A stretch of DNA of 15,187 nucleotides from Chloroflexota bacterium (GTDB lineage Bacteria; Chloroflexota; Dehalococcoidia; UBA2247; RBG-13-53-26). Location: contig QMOF01000025.1 in the NCBI GenBank assembly GCA_003650185.1, positions 1 to 15,187 of the forward strand, read 5' to 3'. The stretch's first letter is position 1. Each line of letters opens with the position of its first letter. The notes under the pieces were generated by a model. It did no database searches. It was not told where the DNA came from and saw only the letters and a list, made by a program, of their open reading frames with translations. Below, piece by piece: positions 1 to 6,478 of the stretch. The position numbers and the translations under genes were made by a program.

Positions 1-125
1 ATGCAGTCCATACGGTGTACAATCCTGGTGCCAGCACGGGGGCAGAGACTGATGTATCGGCCGGGAGGCCTTCGCTTGAGGCGGCTCACCGAGCTTGCCA
101 CGCGGACGCAGCGGTCCACAGCGCC

Positions 126-147
126 GCCTGAGGACGCAGGCTCAGGC
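126..147. other. Short inverted repeat upstream of moxR
   Basis: GCCTGAG at 126-132 pairs with CTCAGGC at 141-147 across an 8-base loop, about 30 bases before the start of the MoxR gene. Only three T residues follow, so it is weak as a terminator. It could be a 5' leader hairpin or chance. Apart from this, bases 1-176 show no convincing gene or recognisable promoter. Confidence 0.2.
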
Positions 148-164
148 TTTGACAGGGCCCGATC

Positions 165-171
165 AAGGAGG
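165..171 (+). promoter_or_regulatory. Strong Shine-Dalgarno site for the MoxR gene
   Basis: AAGGAGG ends five bases before the GTG at 177. It decides the start of the MoxR gene and suggests this is the first gene of its transcript. Confidence 0.7.
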
Positions 172-176
172 AAACA

Positions 177-1124
177 GTGGCTTTGGACATGAAGAGCATG
201 GTTGAGCCAGCCAGGAGAATCTGGAACGAAGTGTCCAAGGTCGTCATTGGCAAAGACGACGTCAAGTTCATTCTTCTGGTGGCGCTGCTGTGCCGTGGGC
301 ATGTCCTCATCGAGGGGCTGGCCGGATCGGCCAAGACCACCCTGGCGAAGAGTTTCGCCAAGGTGATCGGTGGTGATTTCAAGCGGATACAGTTCACCCC
401 GGACATGCTGCCGTCCGATGTGACGGGTTTCTACATGTACACTCCCGACGGCAGTTCAAGGTTCATCCCAGGTCCCATATTCGGCAATGTAGTGCTGGCT
501 GACGAGCTGAACCGGACGACACCCAGGACTCAGGCAGGTCTGCTGGAGGCTATGCAGGAGCACCAGGTCACAGTAGAGGGAAGGACCCACCCGCTCCCCA
601 GTCCCTTCATGGTCATAGCCAGCCAGGTGCCCTATGGGGCCGAGGGGACATACCCTCTCACGGAGGTCCAGACTGACAGGTTCATGTTTCGAGGCTGGAG
701 TGCCTATCCTGGCAGGGAGGTGGAGCAGCAGGTCATCGAGAAGATCGACTACCTCGAAGAGCCGGACATCAGCATGGTGGTTGGCGATGAAGAGATAGCG
801 GACCTGCAACAGGCAGTGAAGATAGTCCACGTTTCGGAGAAGATCAGGGACTACATCGTGACACTGGTCGAGCATACGCGGCAGCACTCGGATGTCTTGA
901 TTGGGCCCAGCCCCAGGGCAAGCATCGCCCTCTACAAGGGCGCCAGGGCTGCCGCCTTCCTTCAGCTGAGGGACTATGTCATTCCCGATGACGTCAAGCT
1001 CCTGGTCACCGCTGTAATGGAGCACCGGATACATCTTAGGCCTGAAGCGGAGATGGAGGATGTGACGCCGAAGAGGATAATTGAGAGGGTCCTGGAGGAT
1101 GTTCCCGTGCCCAAGGTCGGTTGA
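177..1124 (+). CDS. MoxR-family AAA+ ATPase
   Basis: This is a cytoplasmic AAA+ ATPase of the MoxR family (315 aa, normal length). Such proteins usually act as chaperones that mature partner proteins, often with a DUF58 or von Willebrand A partner. The Walker A loop is at residues 47-55 (GLAGSAKTT) and Walker B at 105-113 (VVLADELNR). The EGTYPL...DRF segment, with the likely arginine finger R168, and sensor 2 (GPSPRA, R247) are present. The sensor 1 site departs from the family: the usual ATQNP reads ASQVP at 148-152, so the polar Asn is Val. The GTG start at 177 is chosen because AAGGAGG lies at 165-171, five bases upstream, and because it leaves a normal N-terminus. The stop overlaps the ATG of the DUF58 gene (TGATG), the usual MoxR-DUF58 arrangement. 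The family call is certain; the client is unknown. Confidence 0.95.
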   Translation: MALDMKSMVEPARRIWNEVSKVVIGKDDVKFILLVALLCRGHVLIEGLAGSAKTTLAKSFAKVIGGDFKRIQFTPDMLPSDVTGFYMYTPDGSSRFIPGPIFGNVVLADELNRTTPRTQAGLLEAMQEHQVTVEGRTHPLPSPFMVIASQVPYGAEGTYPLTEVQTDRFMFRGWSAYPGREVEQQVIEKIDYLEEPDISMVVGDEEIADLQQAVKIVHVSEKIRDYIVTLVEHTRQHSDVLIGPSPRASIALYKGARAAAFLQLRDYVIPDDVKLLVTAVMEHRIHLRPEAEMEDVTPKRIIERVLEDVPVPKVG

Positions 1125-2695
1125 TGGCTTCTCCTGTAGCTAGGAAGATCTCTCAGGCATACCTCTTCGTGGCCCTCCTGTTGGCGCTTCTGCTCGCGGT
1201 GCTTCCCTACTCGGTGGTGGTCCTGTTCCTGCTGGTGGCGCATGCCTGGTCAGCTTACAGGCCGCTGGAGTCCCGACTGCACCTGGCCCTCACCTTCGCT
1301 ACCTTGCTCGTGTTGCCGCTTGCCCTTGGAGACTCGGTCCTCGGGCACTACTCTGTCCTGTTGCTCGTGCCAGCCCTACCCTTGCTGGACTGGAGCCTGA
1401 GACAGAACGCCCACAATCAGCCACTGGAGCAGTCCACCGGCTGGAAGGCGACCGGCGTCCTCACCACTCTGGTGGTTGCCCTGCTGGCAGTGCTCGTGGT
1501 CTCGGTCGTGCTGAGCAAATGGGTGCTGGCCTTCGCCGTTGCTTTGCTGTCCGGCTACCTTGCCGTACTGTCGATATGCGTCTTTCGCGCCGTTCCCGGG
1601 GCTCCGCTACAGGTTAGCCCCACCCGCTTGAGAGTAGTGGCAGGCCATACCAGCCAGACCTCGGTGACCGTGGAGAGCAAAGCCAGAATACAGGTCCACG
1701 CTCAGACCACTCCAGTGCACTCCTGGCTGAGCGTGGAGCCCCAACGGCTGTCGATTGGGTCAACAGGCGCTCAATTCGACCTCACCCTCACTCCACCCCT
1801 CTCTGGCCCGTCGGCCCCTGGTCTCCAGGTCTGGATGACCGACCCCTGGGGATTGTGGCAGAGAGCGCAGCAGGTCCACCCGGTCCAGCTCTACGTTATT
1901 CCCCGGGCCCGGTATGCCGAGTGGCTGGCAAGAAGGTTCCTCAGCCAGTCAGCGGCGCAGCCCGTTCGAGCCGCCTTGCCAGCCCCGACTGCAAGCCCGC
2001 GGCTTCCCAGGCGAGGCGTGGAGTACCTGGGCAGTCACCTCTACCAGCCGGGCGACTCCCTGAGAGACCTGGACTGGAAGCGGATGTGCAAGATGAATCA
2101 GATCGTGGTCAAGGAGTACGGCGGGTCTACCACCGGGACTGCCATAGTGGCTGCCAACATGGTGGTGAAAGACCCCGAAGAAGCTGATACGGTGGCCTAT
2201 GATCTGATAACCCTGGTGTTGACCCTGGCTCGACTTGGTACGCCGATGGCCCTGGCGGCCTACAACCACCGGGACATCCTGCTCGCTACCGAGGCACTCG
2301 ACCCCAGAGAAGTCCTCAAGAGGACATTGGGCGTGGCGCACAACATGACCATAATGGGACAGGAGCAACGGTTCCTCCAGGCGCCCGACATACGCCGCCT
2401 GGCGCGAAACCTGGCCCAACTGGAACAGGTCCCATCGGGGCCAGCGAAGCGCCTGGCGGCCCTGCTGGGACTGGAGGTAGAGGCGATTCGCAGATCGGCC
2501 GAAGACCATCCAGCCACAAGGGCGCTGGCCCGGGTAGCTGCCCGAGTTGCGCCGCCTGCTACGATCGCCGTGGTATCCGCGCGCAATCACGATATGGAGG
2601 CCCTGGCTGTGGCGCTGGATAACCTGTCCAGGCAGGGATACGAGACCATGTCGGCGGGGAGGAACGCCCGGTGCCGGGTCATCCGGCTGAGCTAG
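1124..2695 (+). CDS. DUF58 membrane protein, MoxR partner
   Basis: A membrane protein of about 523 aa. The N-terminal half carries several hydrophobic segments (about residues 11-40, 50-67, 72-85 and 110-150). A beta-rich stretch follows (about 160-245), then the DUF58 signature at about 297-330: GVEYLGSHLYQPGD followed by RDLDWKRM and VVKEYGG. DUF58 proteins usually sit beside MoxR ATPases and are thought to be membrane partners in envelope assembly; the biochemical role is not established. The region after the signature has the shape of a von Willebrand A fold, but I see no DxSxS metal site (the corresponding strand reads TAIVAANMV). The ATG at 1124 overlaps the moxR stop as TGATG, which suggests coupled translation; a TTG three bases earlier is possible. 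It is longer than many DUF58 proteins because of the membrane and beta regions. Confidence 0.9.
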   Translation: MASPVARKISQAYLFVALLLALLLAVLPYSVVVLFLLVAHAWSAYRPLESRLHLALTFATLLVLPLALGDSVLGHYSVLLLVPALPLLDWSLRQNAHNQPLEQSTGWKATGVLTTLVVALLAVLVVSVVLSKWVLAFAVALLSGYLAVLSICVFRAVPGAPLQVSPTRLRVVAGHTSQTSVTVESKARIQVHAQTTPVHSWLSVEPQRLSIGSTGAQFDLTLTPPLSGPSAPGLQVWMTDPWGLWQRAQQVHPVQLYVIPRARYAEWLARRFLSQSAAQPVRAALPAPTASPRLPRRGVEYLGSHLYQPGDSLRDLDWKRMCKMNQIVVKEYGGSTTGTAIVAANMVVKDPEEADTVAYDLITLVLTLARLGTPMALAAYNHRDILLATEALDPREVLKRTLGVAHNMTIMGQEQRFLQAPDIRRLARNLAQLEQVPSGPAKRLAALLGLEVEAIRRSAEDHPATRALARVAARVAPPATIAVVSARNHDMEALAVALDNLSRQGYETMSAGRNARCRVIRLS

Positions 2696-2707
2696 GCAGA
2701 GTTTCGC

Positions 2708-4174
2708 ATGTGCATCCGGGTACGTGGACTGGTAAAGCGAGTGGCGGCCTTGTCGGACAGGTGTGCCGCCCCGGAGGGTGAGGACGACCCGCCCAACGAA
2801 GGGTCGGTTGCCTTAGCAAGCCGGGTGGAGTCTCGCCTGTCAAGGTTTGCGCTCAGTGCAGCGCCAGCCATCGAGTTGCTGCTGGCTATCGAGCCGGTCT
2901 GGACCACGGCGGCGGCAGCATTCGTTTACCTGTCTGCTCTCGGTATAGTCGGCGGTTACACCCCGGTGGGTCTGGCGGCGGCCGCGCTCCCCTTTGCAGC
3001 CAGATGGGCTTATCGCGGCTACGTGAGCCACCGGACGCCGCTTGACCTGCCCATACTACTCCTGATGCTGGCGGGCCTGGTCGGCATCTACGGTGCCTCG
3101 GACAAGGGCCTGGCCTGGCGCGTGTACGAGACGCTGCTGGCTTCCGTGCTTTTCTATTACTCTGTGGTCAACTACCACAAGCCACGCCTGCTCCTGCGCT
3201 TTGGCCTGCTCATCGCGGCTGTGGCCGCGATCGTGGTGGGCGGCTACGTCTTCCTGCAAAGCCCCACTATCCCAAGCTCACCCACCTCATTGCCCTTCTT
3301 CTCCCAACTGCAGTCCTGGATTAGCCCCCACCCGCAGTCCTCCCCCGCGGGGTGGTCTAGCCCGCCGCTGGCGTTCAACGCTACGGGGGCCACCATAGTG
3401 GTGGAGGTGGTGGCCATGCTCCTGGCCGGTGTGGCCTTGTTTCCTGGCAGAAGGGCCGATCGGGTAGCCGCGGGCATCGGCACACTCCTGCTCCTGGGTG
3501 TGCTGGTCATCTCCACCAGCAATGCGGCCTGGGCAGTCCTGGCCGTCGGAGCCATTTTGTTACTCGGATGCCGCAGCCGGTGGCTTCTTGCCTCGGTACC
3601 AGCCCTCGGGGGCATTGTCCTGTGGTCAGTATCGGCACGCATCAACCGCTCGCTAGGGCCAGCGCTGGATATGGTAGCTGATAAGATTGAATTCAGGTGG
3701 CACCGCTGGGACAGCGTGTGGCAGATGATCGCTGACTCACCGGTGGCAGGGGTAGGCCTGGGTGAGTACCCGGCGGCCTATGTTGCATATCCGCCGGAGG
3801 ACATGACCTTCGACCTGGCACACAACGCGTATCTCCAGTGCTACAGTGACTTCGGCTTGCTCGGGGTGATCGCCTTGATTGTGGCCGCGGCCGTGTTGCT
3901 GCGTCTCGGTCTCCAGGTTGCGCGCGCCCCCCGGGACGACCCGTGGAAGGGGATAGCAGTCGGAGCGTGCGCCGCCGTGCTCGTGGCCGCCGTCTACAGC
4001 ATGGTGGAATCAGCCCCGGCAGCCATTCTGGGCATGGGCGAAGGCAGCTACGATTATGCTATCTCTCCACTCTTTGCAGTCGTGGGTGCTACACTGGTGG
4101 TGGCACACCGGGGCCTGCTCGGCAGGGGAGCAGGCCCCGGCATGAAAGGAACGTCAAACGGAGCCGAGACCTGA
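2708..4174 (+). CDS. O-antigen ligase/polymerase-like membrane protein (Wzy_C family)
   Basis: A polytopic membrane protein of 488 aa. After a hydrophilic N-terminus of about 50 residues it has roughly ten or more hydrophobic segments. The family signature lies in a large loop near the C-terminus: an Arg/Trp-rich stretch at 330-334 (RWHRW), GVGLGEY at about 346-353, and the HN pair at 372-373 followed by AYLQ and FGLLG. In WaaL and Wzy-type enzymes this loop helps transfer a lipid-linked glycan to an acceptor or a growing chain at the outer face of the membrane. The exact donor and acceptor cannot be read from sequence. It begins 12 bases after the DUF58 stop, so it is very likely co-transcribed with moxR-DUF58. 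The ribosome site before the ATG is weak, so an internal start is possible. A 13-bp perfect hairpin lies within its last codons (4108-4140). Confidence 0.85.
   Translation: MCIRVRGLVKRVAALSDRCAAPEGEDDPPNEGSVALASRVESRLSRFALSAAPAIELLLAIEPVWTTAAAAFVYLSALGIVGGYTPVGLAAAALPFAARWAYRGYVSHRTPLDLPILLLMLAGLVGIYGASDKGLAWRVYETLLASVLFYYSVVNYHKPRLLLRFGLLIAAVAAIVVGGYVFLQSPTIPSSPTSLPFFSQLQSWISPHPQSSPAGWSSPPLAFNATGATIVVEVVAMLLAGVALFPGRRADRVAAGIGTLLLLGVLVISTSNAAWAVLAVGAILLLGCRSRWLLASVPALGGIVLWSVSARINRSLGPALDMVADKIEFRWHRWDSVWQMIADSPVAGVGLGEYPAAYVAYPPEDMTFDLAHNAYLQCYSDFGLLGVIALIVAAAVLLRLGLQVARAPRDDPWKGIAVGACAAVLVAAVYSMVESAPAAILGMGEGSYDYAISPLFAVVGATLVVAHRGLLGRGAGPGMKGTSNGAET
4108..4140 (+). other. Perfect 13-bp stem-loop inside the 3' end of the ligase gene
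   Basis: CCGGGGCCTGCTC (4108-4120) is the exact reverse complement of GAGCAGGCCCCGG (4128-4140), with a 7-base loop. It is very GC-rich and ends 34 bases before the stop codon. No T-run follows, so it is not a canonical intrinsic terminator. It could slow ribosomes, protect the 3' end of a processed mRNA, or mark a pause site. Confidence 0.55.
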
Positions 4175-4269
4175 GGACAGGCTGTTGCCACGATTGCGGT
4201 CAGGAGTTGCCCGAACACGCCAGCGGTACCCGGAGCGACTGCTCGTCCCGTTGCGCCCGCTCGGTTTGA
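4171..4269 (+). other. Possible zinc-ribbon peptide frame
   Basis: Between the ligase gene and the DUF1616 gene, the frame beginning with CTG at 4171 reads CHDCGQELPE, then about ten residues, then DCSSRC, stopping at TGA 4267-4269. The CxxC...CxxxC layout with a GQELP-type turn is like small bacterial zinc ribbons. There is no ATG, GTG or TTG at a suitable place and no ribosome site. It is either a remnant, a peptide using a CTG start, or chance. Confidence 0.2.
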
Positions 4270-4329
4270 CCATGAGGGGCCTCTTCGTTCGACTAGCCCG
4301 CCCACCTGCGTCTCTGCTGCTCACAGTGC

Positions 4330-5136
4330 ATGGTTGATGGCCATCGTAATATGATGAACGAGCCAGCAAAGCCGGGCAATACTCCGCGGCGTCATGGCCG
4401 CCTGGGCAGGTTCCTGTCCGTGGTCCTGGTACTGGCCGTCCTGGCCACCATCGGGACACTGGCTTACTCCATCGCCTCCCCTGTCAGCACGGACAAGTTC
4501 ACTGAGTTCTACATTCTGGGACTGGAGGGCAACGCCGACTGGTACCCCTCCATGTTTGTGCTGGAGGACGGAGAGGTGGTTCTGGTGCACTACACCAGCG
4601 GGGATCTCTACCAGGAGCGGGAGGAGGGGTTCGGGAGGGTGACACTGGGCGTTGTGAACCGCGAGCAGCGGGAAGCCAGCTATGAGATTGAGGTCAGGAT
4701 CGGCGGTAGCCCGGTCGATTTCTGGCTGGATGAAGAGCAGGTGGCACGGATAAGGCCGGTGACATTGGCCCACGGGGAGAGCCGGGAGTTCGCAGTTGCC
4801 TTTGCACCAGGCGAGGTATGTGGTCTGACCTCCCTGAGTGCGCCTGCCGCGGAAGGAGACACTCAGTTAGCTGTTGCGGCGGTTGACCACCTGGCTGCCG
4901 GAGACTATGTACATCTCGGGGCCCCTGACGGTGGCCACACGGAATTCGTCCAAATAGAAGCTGTGAGTTTGGGCGAGTCCACGATCACGCTCAAGACCGC
5001 GCTGGTACATGATCACGAAGAGGACGAGAGGGTAGCGGAACGGCAGAAAGTGGAGTTCGTGCTCTACATGGATGGCCATGCCTACTTCGACGACGGAGAA
5101 GCGCCACATCTGTGGATCGACGTGAGGCCATTTTGA
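4330..5136 (+). CDS. DUF1616 membrane-anchored protein with an inserted beta-rich segment
   Basis: A 268-aa protein with one N-terminal hydrophobic helix (about 27-49), followed by an extracytoplasmic part by inference. The DUF1616 signature begins at TEFYILGLEGNADWYP (58-73) and continues with VTLGVVNREQREASYEIEV (104-122) and the C-terminal PHLWIDV (259-265). DUF1616 is found in archaea and some Chloroflexota, often near surface-glycan genes; its function is unknown. Between about 168 and 236 there is an extra unit with the rhythm AEGDTQLAV, AAGDYVHLG, EFVQIEAV, STITLKTALVHDH. This resembles small repeat-like beta units in secreted proteins (GDxVxIG...VxAVxxxTxTLxxPLxxxH). A second small insertion lies at about 83-101. 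The ATG at 4330 has no clear ribosome site; ATGs at 4351 and 4354 are alternatives. It lies 155 bases after the ligase gene, probably as part of the same locus. Confidence 0.8.
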   Translation: MVDGHRNMMNEPAKPGNTPRRHGRLGRFLSVVLVLAVLATIGTLAYSIASPVSTDKFTEFYILGLEGNADWYPSMFVLEDGEVVLVHYTSGDLYQEREEGFGRVTLGVVNREQREASYEIEVRIGGSPVDFWLDEEQVARIRPVTLAHGESREFAVAFAPGEVCGLTSLSAPAAEGDTQLAVAAVDHLAAGDYVHLGAPDGGHTEFVQIEAVSLGESTITLKTALVHDHEEDERVAERQKVEFVLYMDGHAYFDDGEAPHLWIDVRPF

Positions 5137-5158
5137 AACAAAGCGCGAGGCTGTAGCG

Positions 5159-5722
5159 ATGCTCGTGTTCGGACACGCCGGTCTTACCCTGGGTGCTGCC
5201 GTGGTACTGGACGGCGTGGTCTCCAGGGTTCGCGCTGCTCCGACTGCGGCAAGTGAGCAGCCCCAGCGCTCTCTGCTCCGGCGAGTCGACCTCAGGGTGC
5301 TGCTTGTAGGCTCTCTCCTGCCGGACCTCGTTGACAAGCCGGTGGGATGGCTTTTCTTCGACTGCGGACGCGTCTTCTGCCACACCCTCCTTTTCTGCCT
5401 GCTGATCAGCCTTGGTGCTTTCTGGGTCTGGCGCCACAGCCACGGCACCTGGGGTTTCGCCCTTGCGTTCGGTAGCTTCCTGCACCTCATCCTGGACAGC
5501 ATGTGGGACTATCCTTCCACCCTCCTCTGGCCCCTTTATGGTCTCGAGTTCAAGAGGCCGGAGGACGGCGACTGGGTTGACGCGGCGCTGCAGGGGCTGT
5601 GCACCAACCCTGCGGTGTATGTACCAGAGGCCGTAGGCTTGGCCATTCTGGTTGGTTTCCTGCTGGTCCTGGTGCGCCGGAGGAAGCTACAGGCATTTGC
5701 CGGAAGTGGTCGCTTCGAGTGA
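5159..5722 (+). CDS. YdjM/DUF457-like membrane-bound metal-dependent hydrolase family protein
   Basis: A 187-aa integral membrane protein. It shows the conserved set of this family: H6 in FGHAGLTLG, D56 in GSLLPDLVDKP, H75 in FCHTLLF, and H109/D113 in FLHLILDSMW followed by the P.TLLWPLYG element. Members are annotated as inner-membrane metal-dependent hydrolases because of these His and Asp residues; no substrate is established. Hydrophobic helices are visible at about 45-62, 73-91, 98-113 and 153-172. The ATG at 5159 follows a GAGG at 5147-5150. It starts 22 bases after the DUF1616 stop and may be co-transcribed. Residues 21-42 are polar and look like a loop specific to this protein. Confidence 0.8.
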   Translation: MLVFGHAGLTLGAAVVLDGVVSRVRAAPTAASEQPQRSLLRRVDLRVLLVGSLLPDLVDKPVGWLFFDCGRVFCHTLLFCLLISLGAFWVWRHSHGTWGFALAFGSFLHLILDSMWDYPSTLLWPLYGLEFKRPEDGDWVDAALQGLCTNPAVYVPEAVGLAILVGFLLVLVRRRKLQAFAGSGRFE

Positions 5723-6478
5723 TACGAGCCCCGTGACCGCGTCCACCTCGACGGGGGTCTCCTGCGTGTGCCCCTACCATTCGCAGAAGGAAGGCCTGCT
5801 GTCTTCGTAGTAGCGGTCATCCCTGACCCTGATTGCACTCATTCGACCAGCCAGATGTTGACAGCTACCCGCCACAATTGCAGGCTTGGCGGCAACCCTG
5901 GTGCTGTAGTCTAATCATGTGGAAGCTCCGATGGTTGGAAAGATGGATATACTACCATGGGGTAGGCGAGGACACGTCGCAAGGTGGTGGAGGCCCTGGC
6001 CAAGGGACAGACCACCATCCCCAGCGAGTTCCGTGGAATGCTGGGTGCAGAGTTTCCCATGCGCGTGATGACGCCGGGCGGCTCCCTCAGGGAGGTTGCT
6101 ACGAAGGGATAGTCTAAATGACGCCATTCGTCGCTGTGCGCCCTGCAACTCCTTAGCCAACTACTCCAGGACTGCTTCAGCTAACCTCTGCCAACCAGTA
6201 CAGCCGCTGCGGCTGGTTTCGTCCCAGTGCTCCATCAGCGCTATGCCTGGTGGCTTTGTCCAGCCCTTCTACTGGTACGCTCTTCCTTCCTGCCAGGTGT
6301 GCTCTCCCCAGGCTTCTCGGAGACGTCTTTCTCCTTTTTTGATTCCCGCCGACAGACCCATTCAGTATCGACAGTGCTGAAGCCATTTGCGTCCAGATCA
6401 CCTCTGTGCTATCTTGACGGCGGTGATACCCGAACAGAAGGCGCGGACCGGAGAGTGCACCTGGCTGGGGATAGCACA
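5723..6478. other. Gene-poor stretch with decayed coding traces
   Basis: About 750 bases without a full-length gene. It contains an AbrB-like remnant on the plus strand (5966-6112) and two short protein-like frames on the minus strand that run into TAG (ATG at 5842, TAG at 5774-5776; ATG at 6235, TAG at 6161-6163). A plus-strand frame open from 6227 joins the flavoprotein gene, but its N-terminal part looks non-coding. I see no tRNA, repeat array or clear promoter. The promoter for the flavoprotein gene should lie near the right end, but no good -35/-10 pair stands out. Confidence 0.5.
5966..6112 (+). pseudogene. AbrB/SpoVT-type antitoxin remnant
   Basis: The frame 5966-6112 encodes KVVEALAKGQTTIPSEFRG followed by MLGAE and a short tail, ending in TAG. 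The KGQxTIPxEFRxxLG pattern is the swapped-hairpin DNA-binding motif of AbrB/MazE-type antitoxins. Only about 48 codons remain, an in-frame stop (5963-5965) lies just upstream, and the only standard starts are GTG codons at 5984 and 5987 without a ribosome site. An intact antitoxin would normally be longer at the C-terminus and be followed by a toxin (PIN or similar); none is seen downstream. It is most likely a broken relic. Confidence 0.4.

Noticed and set aside
1..192. Open frame of 63 codons at the left edge of the window
   Set aside because: Arg-rich, no recognisable motif, no ribosome site visible, and it overlaps the well-supported start of the MoxR gene.
456..1034. Long minus-strand frame within moxR (and similar long frames opposite DUF58, the flavoprotein and DUF429)
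   Set aside because: Shadow frames caused by GC-rich codon use in genes with clear family motifs.
4272..4337. 21-codon leader-like frame overlapping the DUF1616 start
   Set aside because: No ribosome site and no regulatory structure around it; likely chance.
5690..6235. TAG recoding (for example pyrrolysine) as an explanation of the interrupted frames
   Set aside because: TAG ends several normal genes in this window (DUF58, hisC, both VOC genes), and no pyrrolysine machinery is visible.
6414..6419. TTGACG as a -35 box for the flavoprotein gene
   Set aside because: No acceptable -10 box at the right distance.
6227..6478. N-terminal extension of the FAD-dependent protein (84 codons)
   Set aside because: Composition unlike the family, no ribosome site at 6227, and the FAD motif sits at its usual place if the GTG at 6479 is used.
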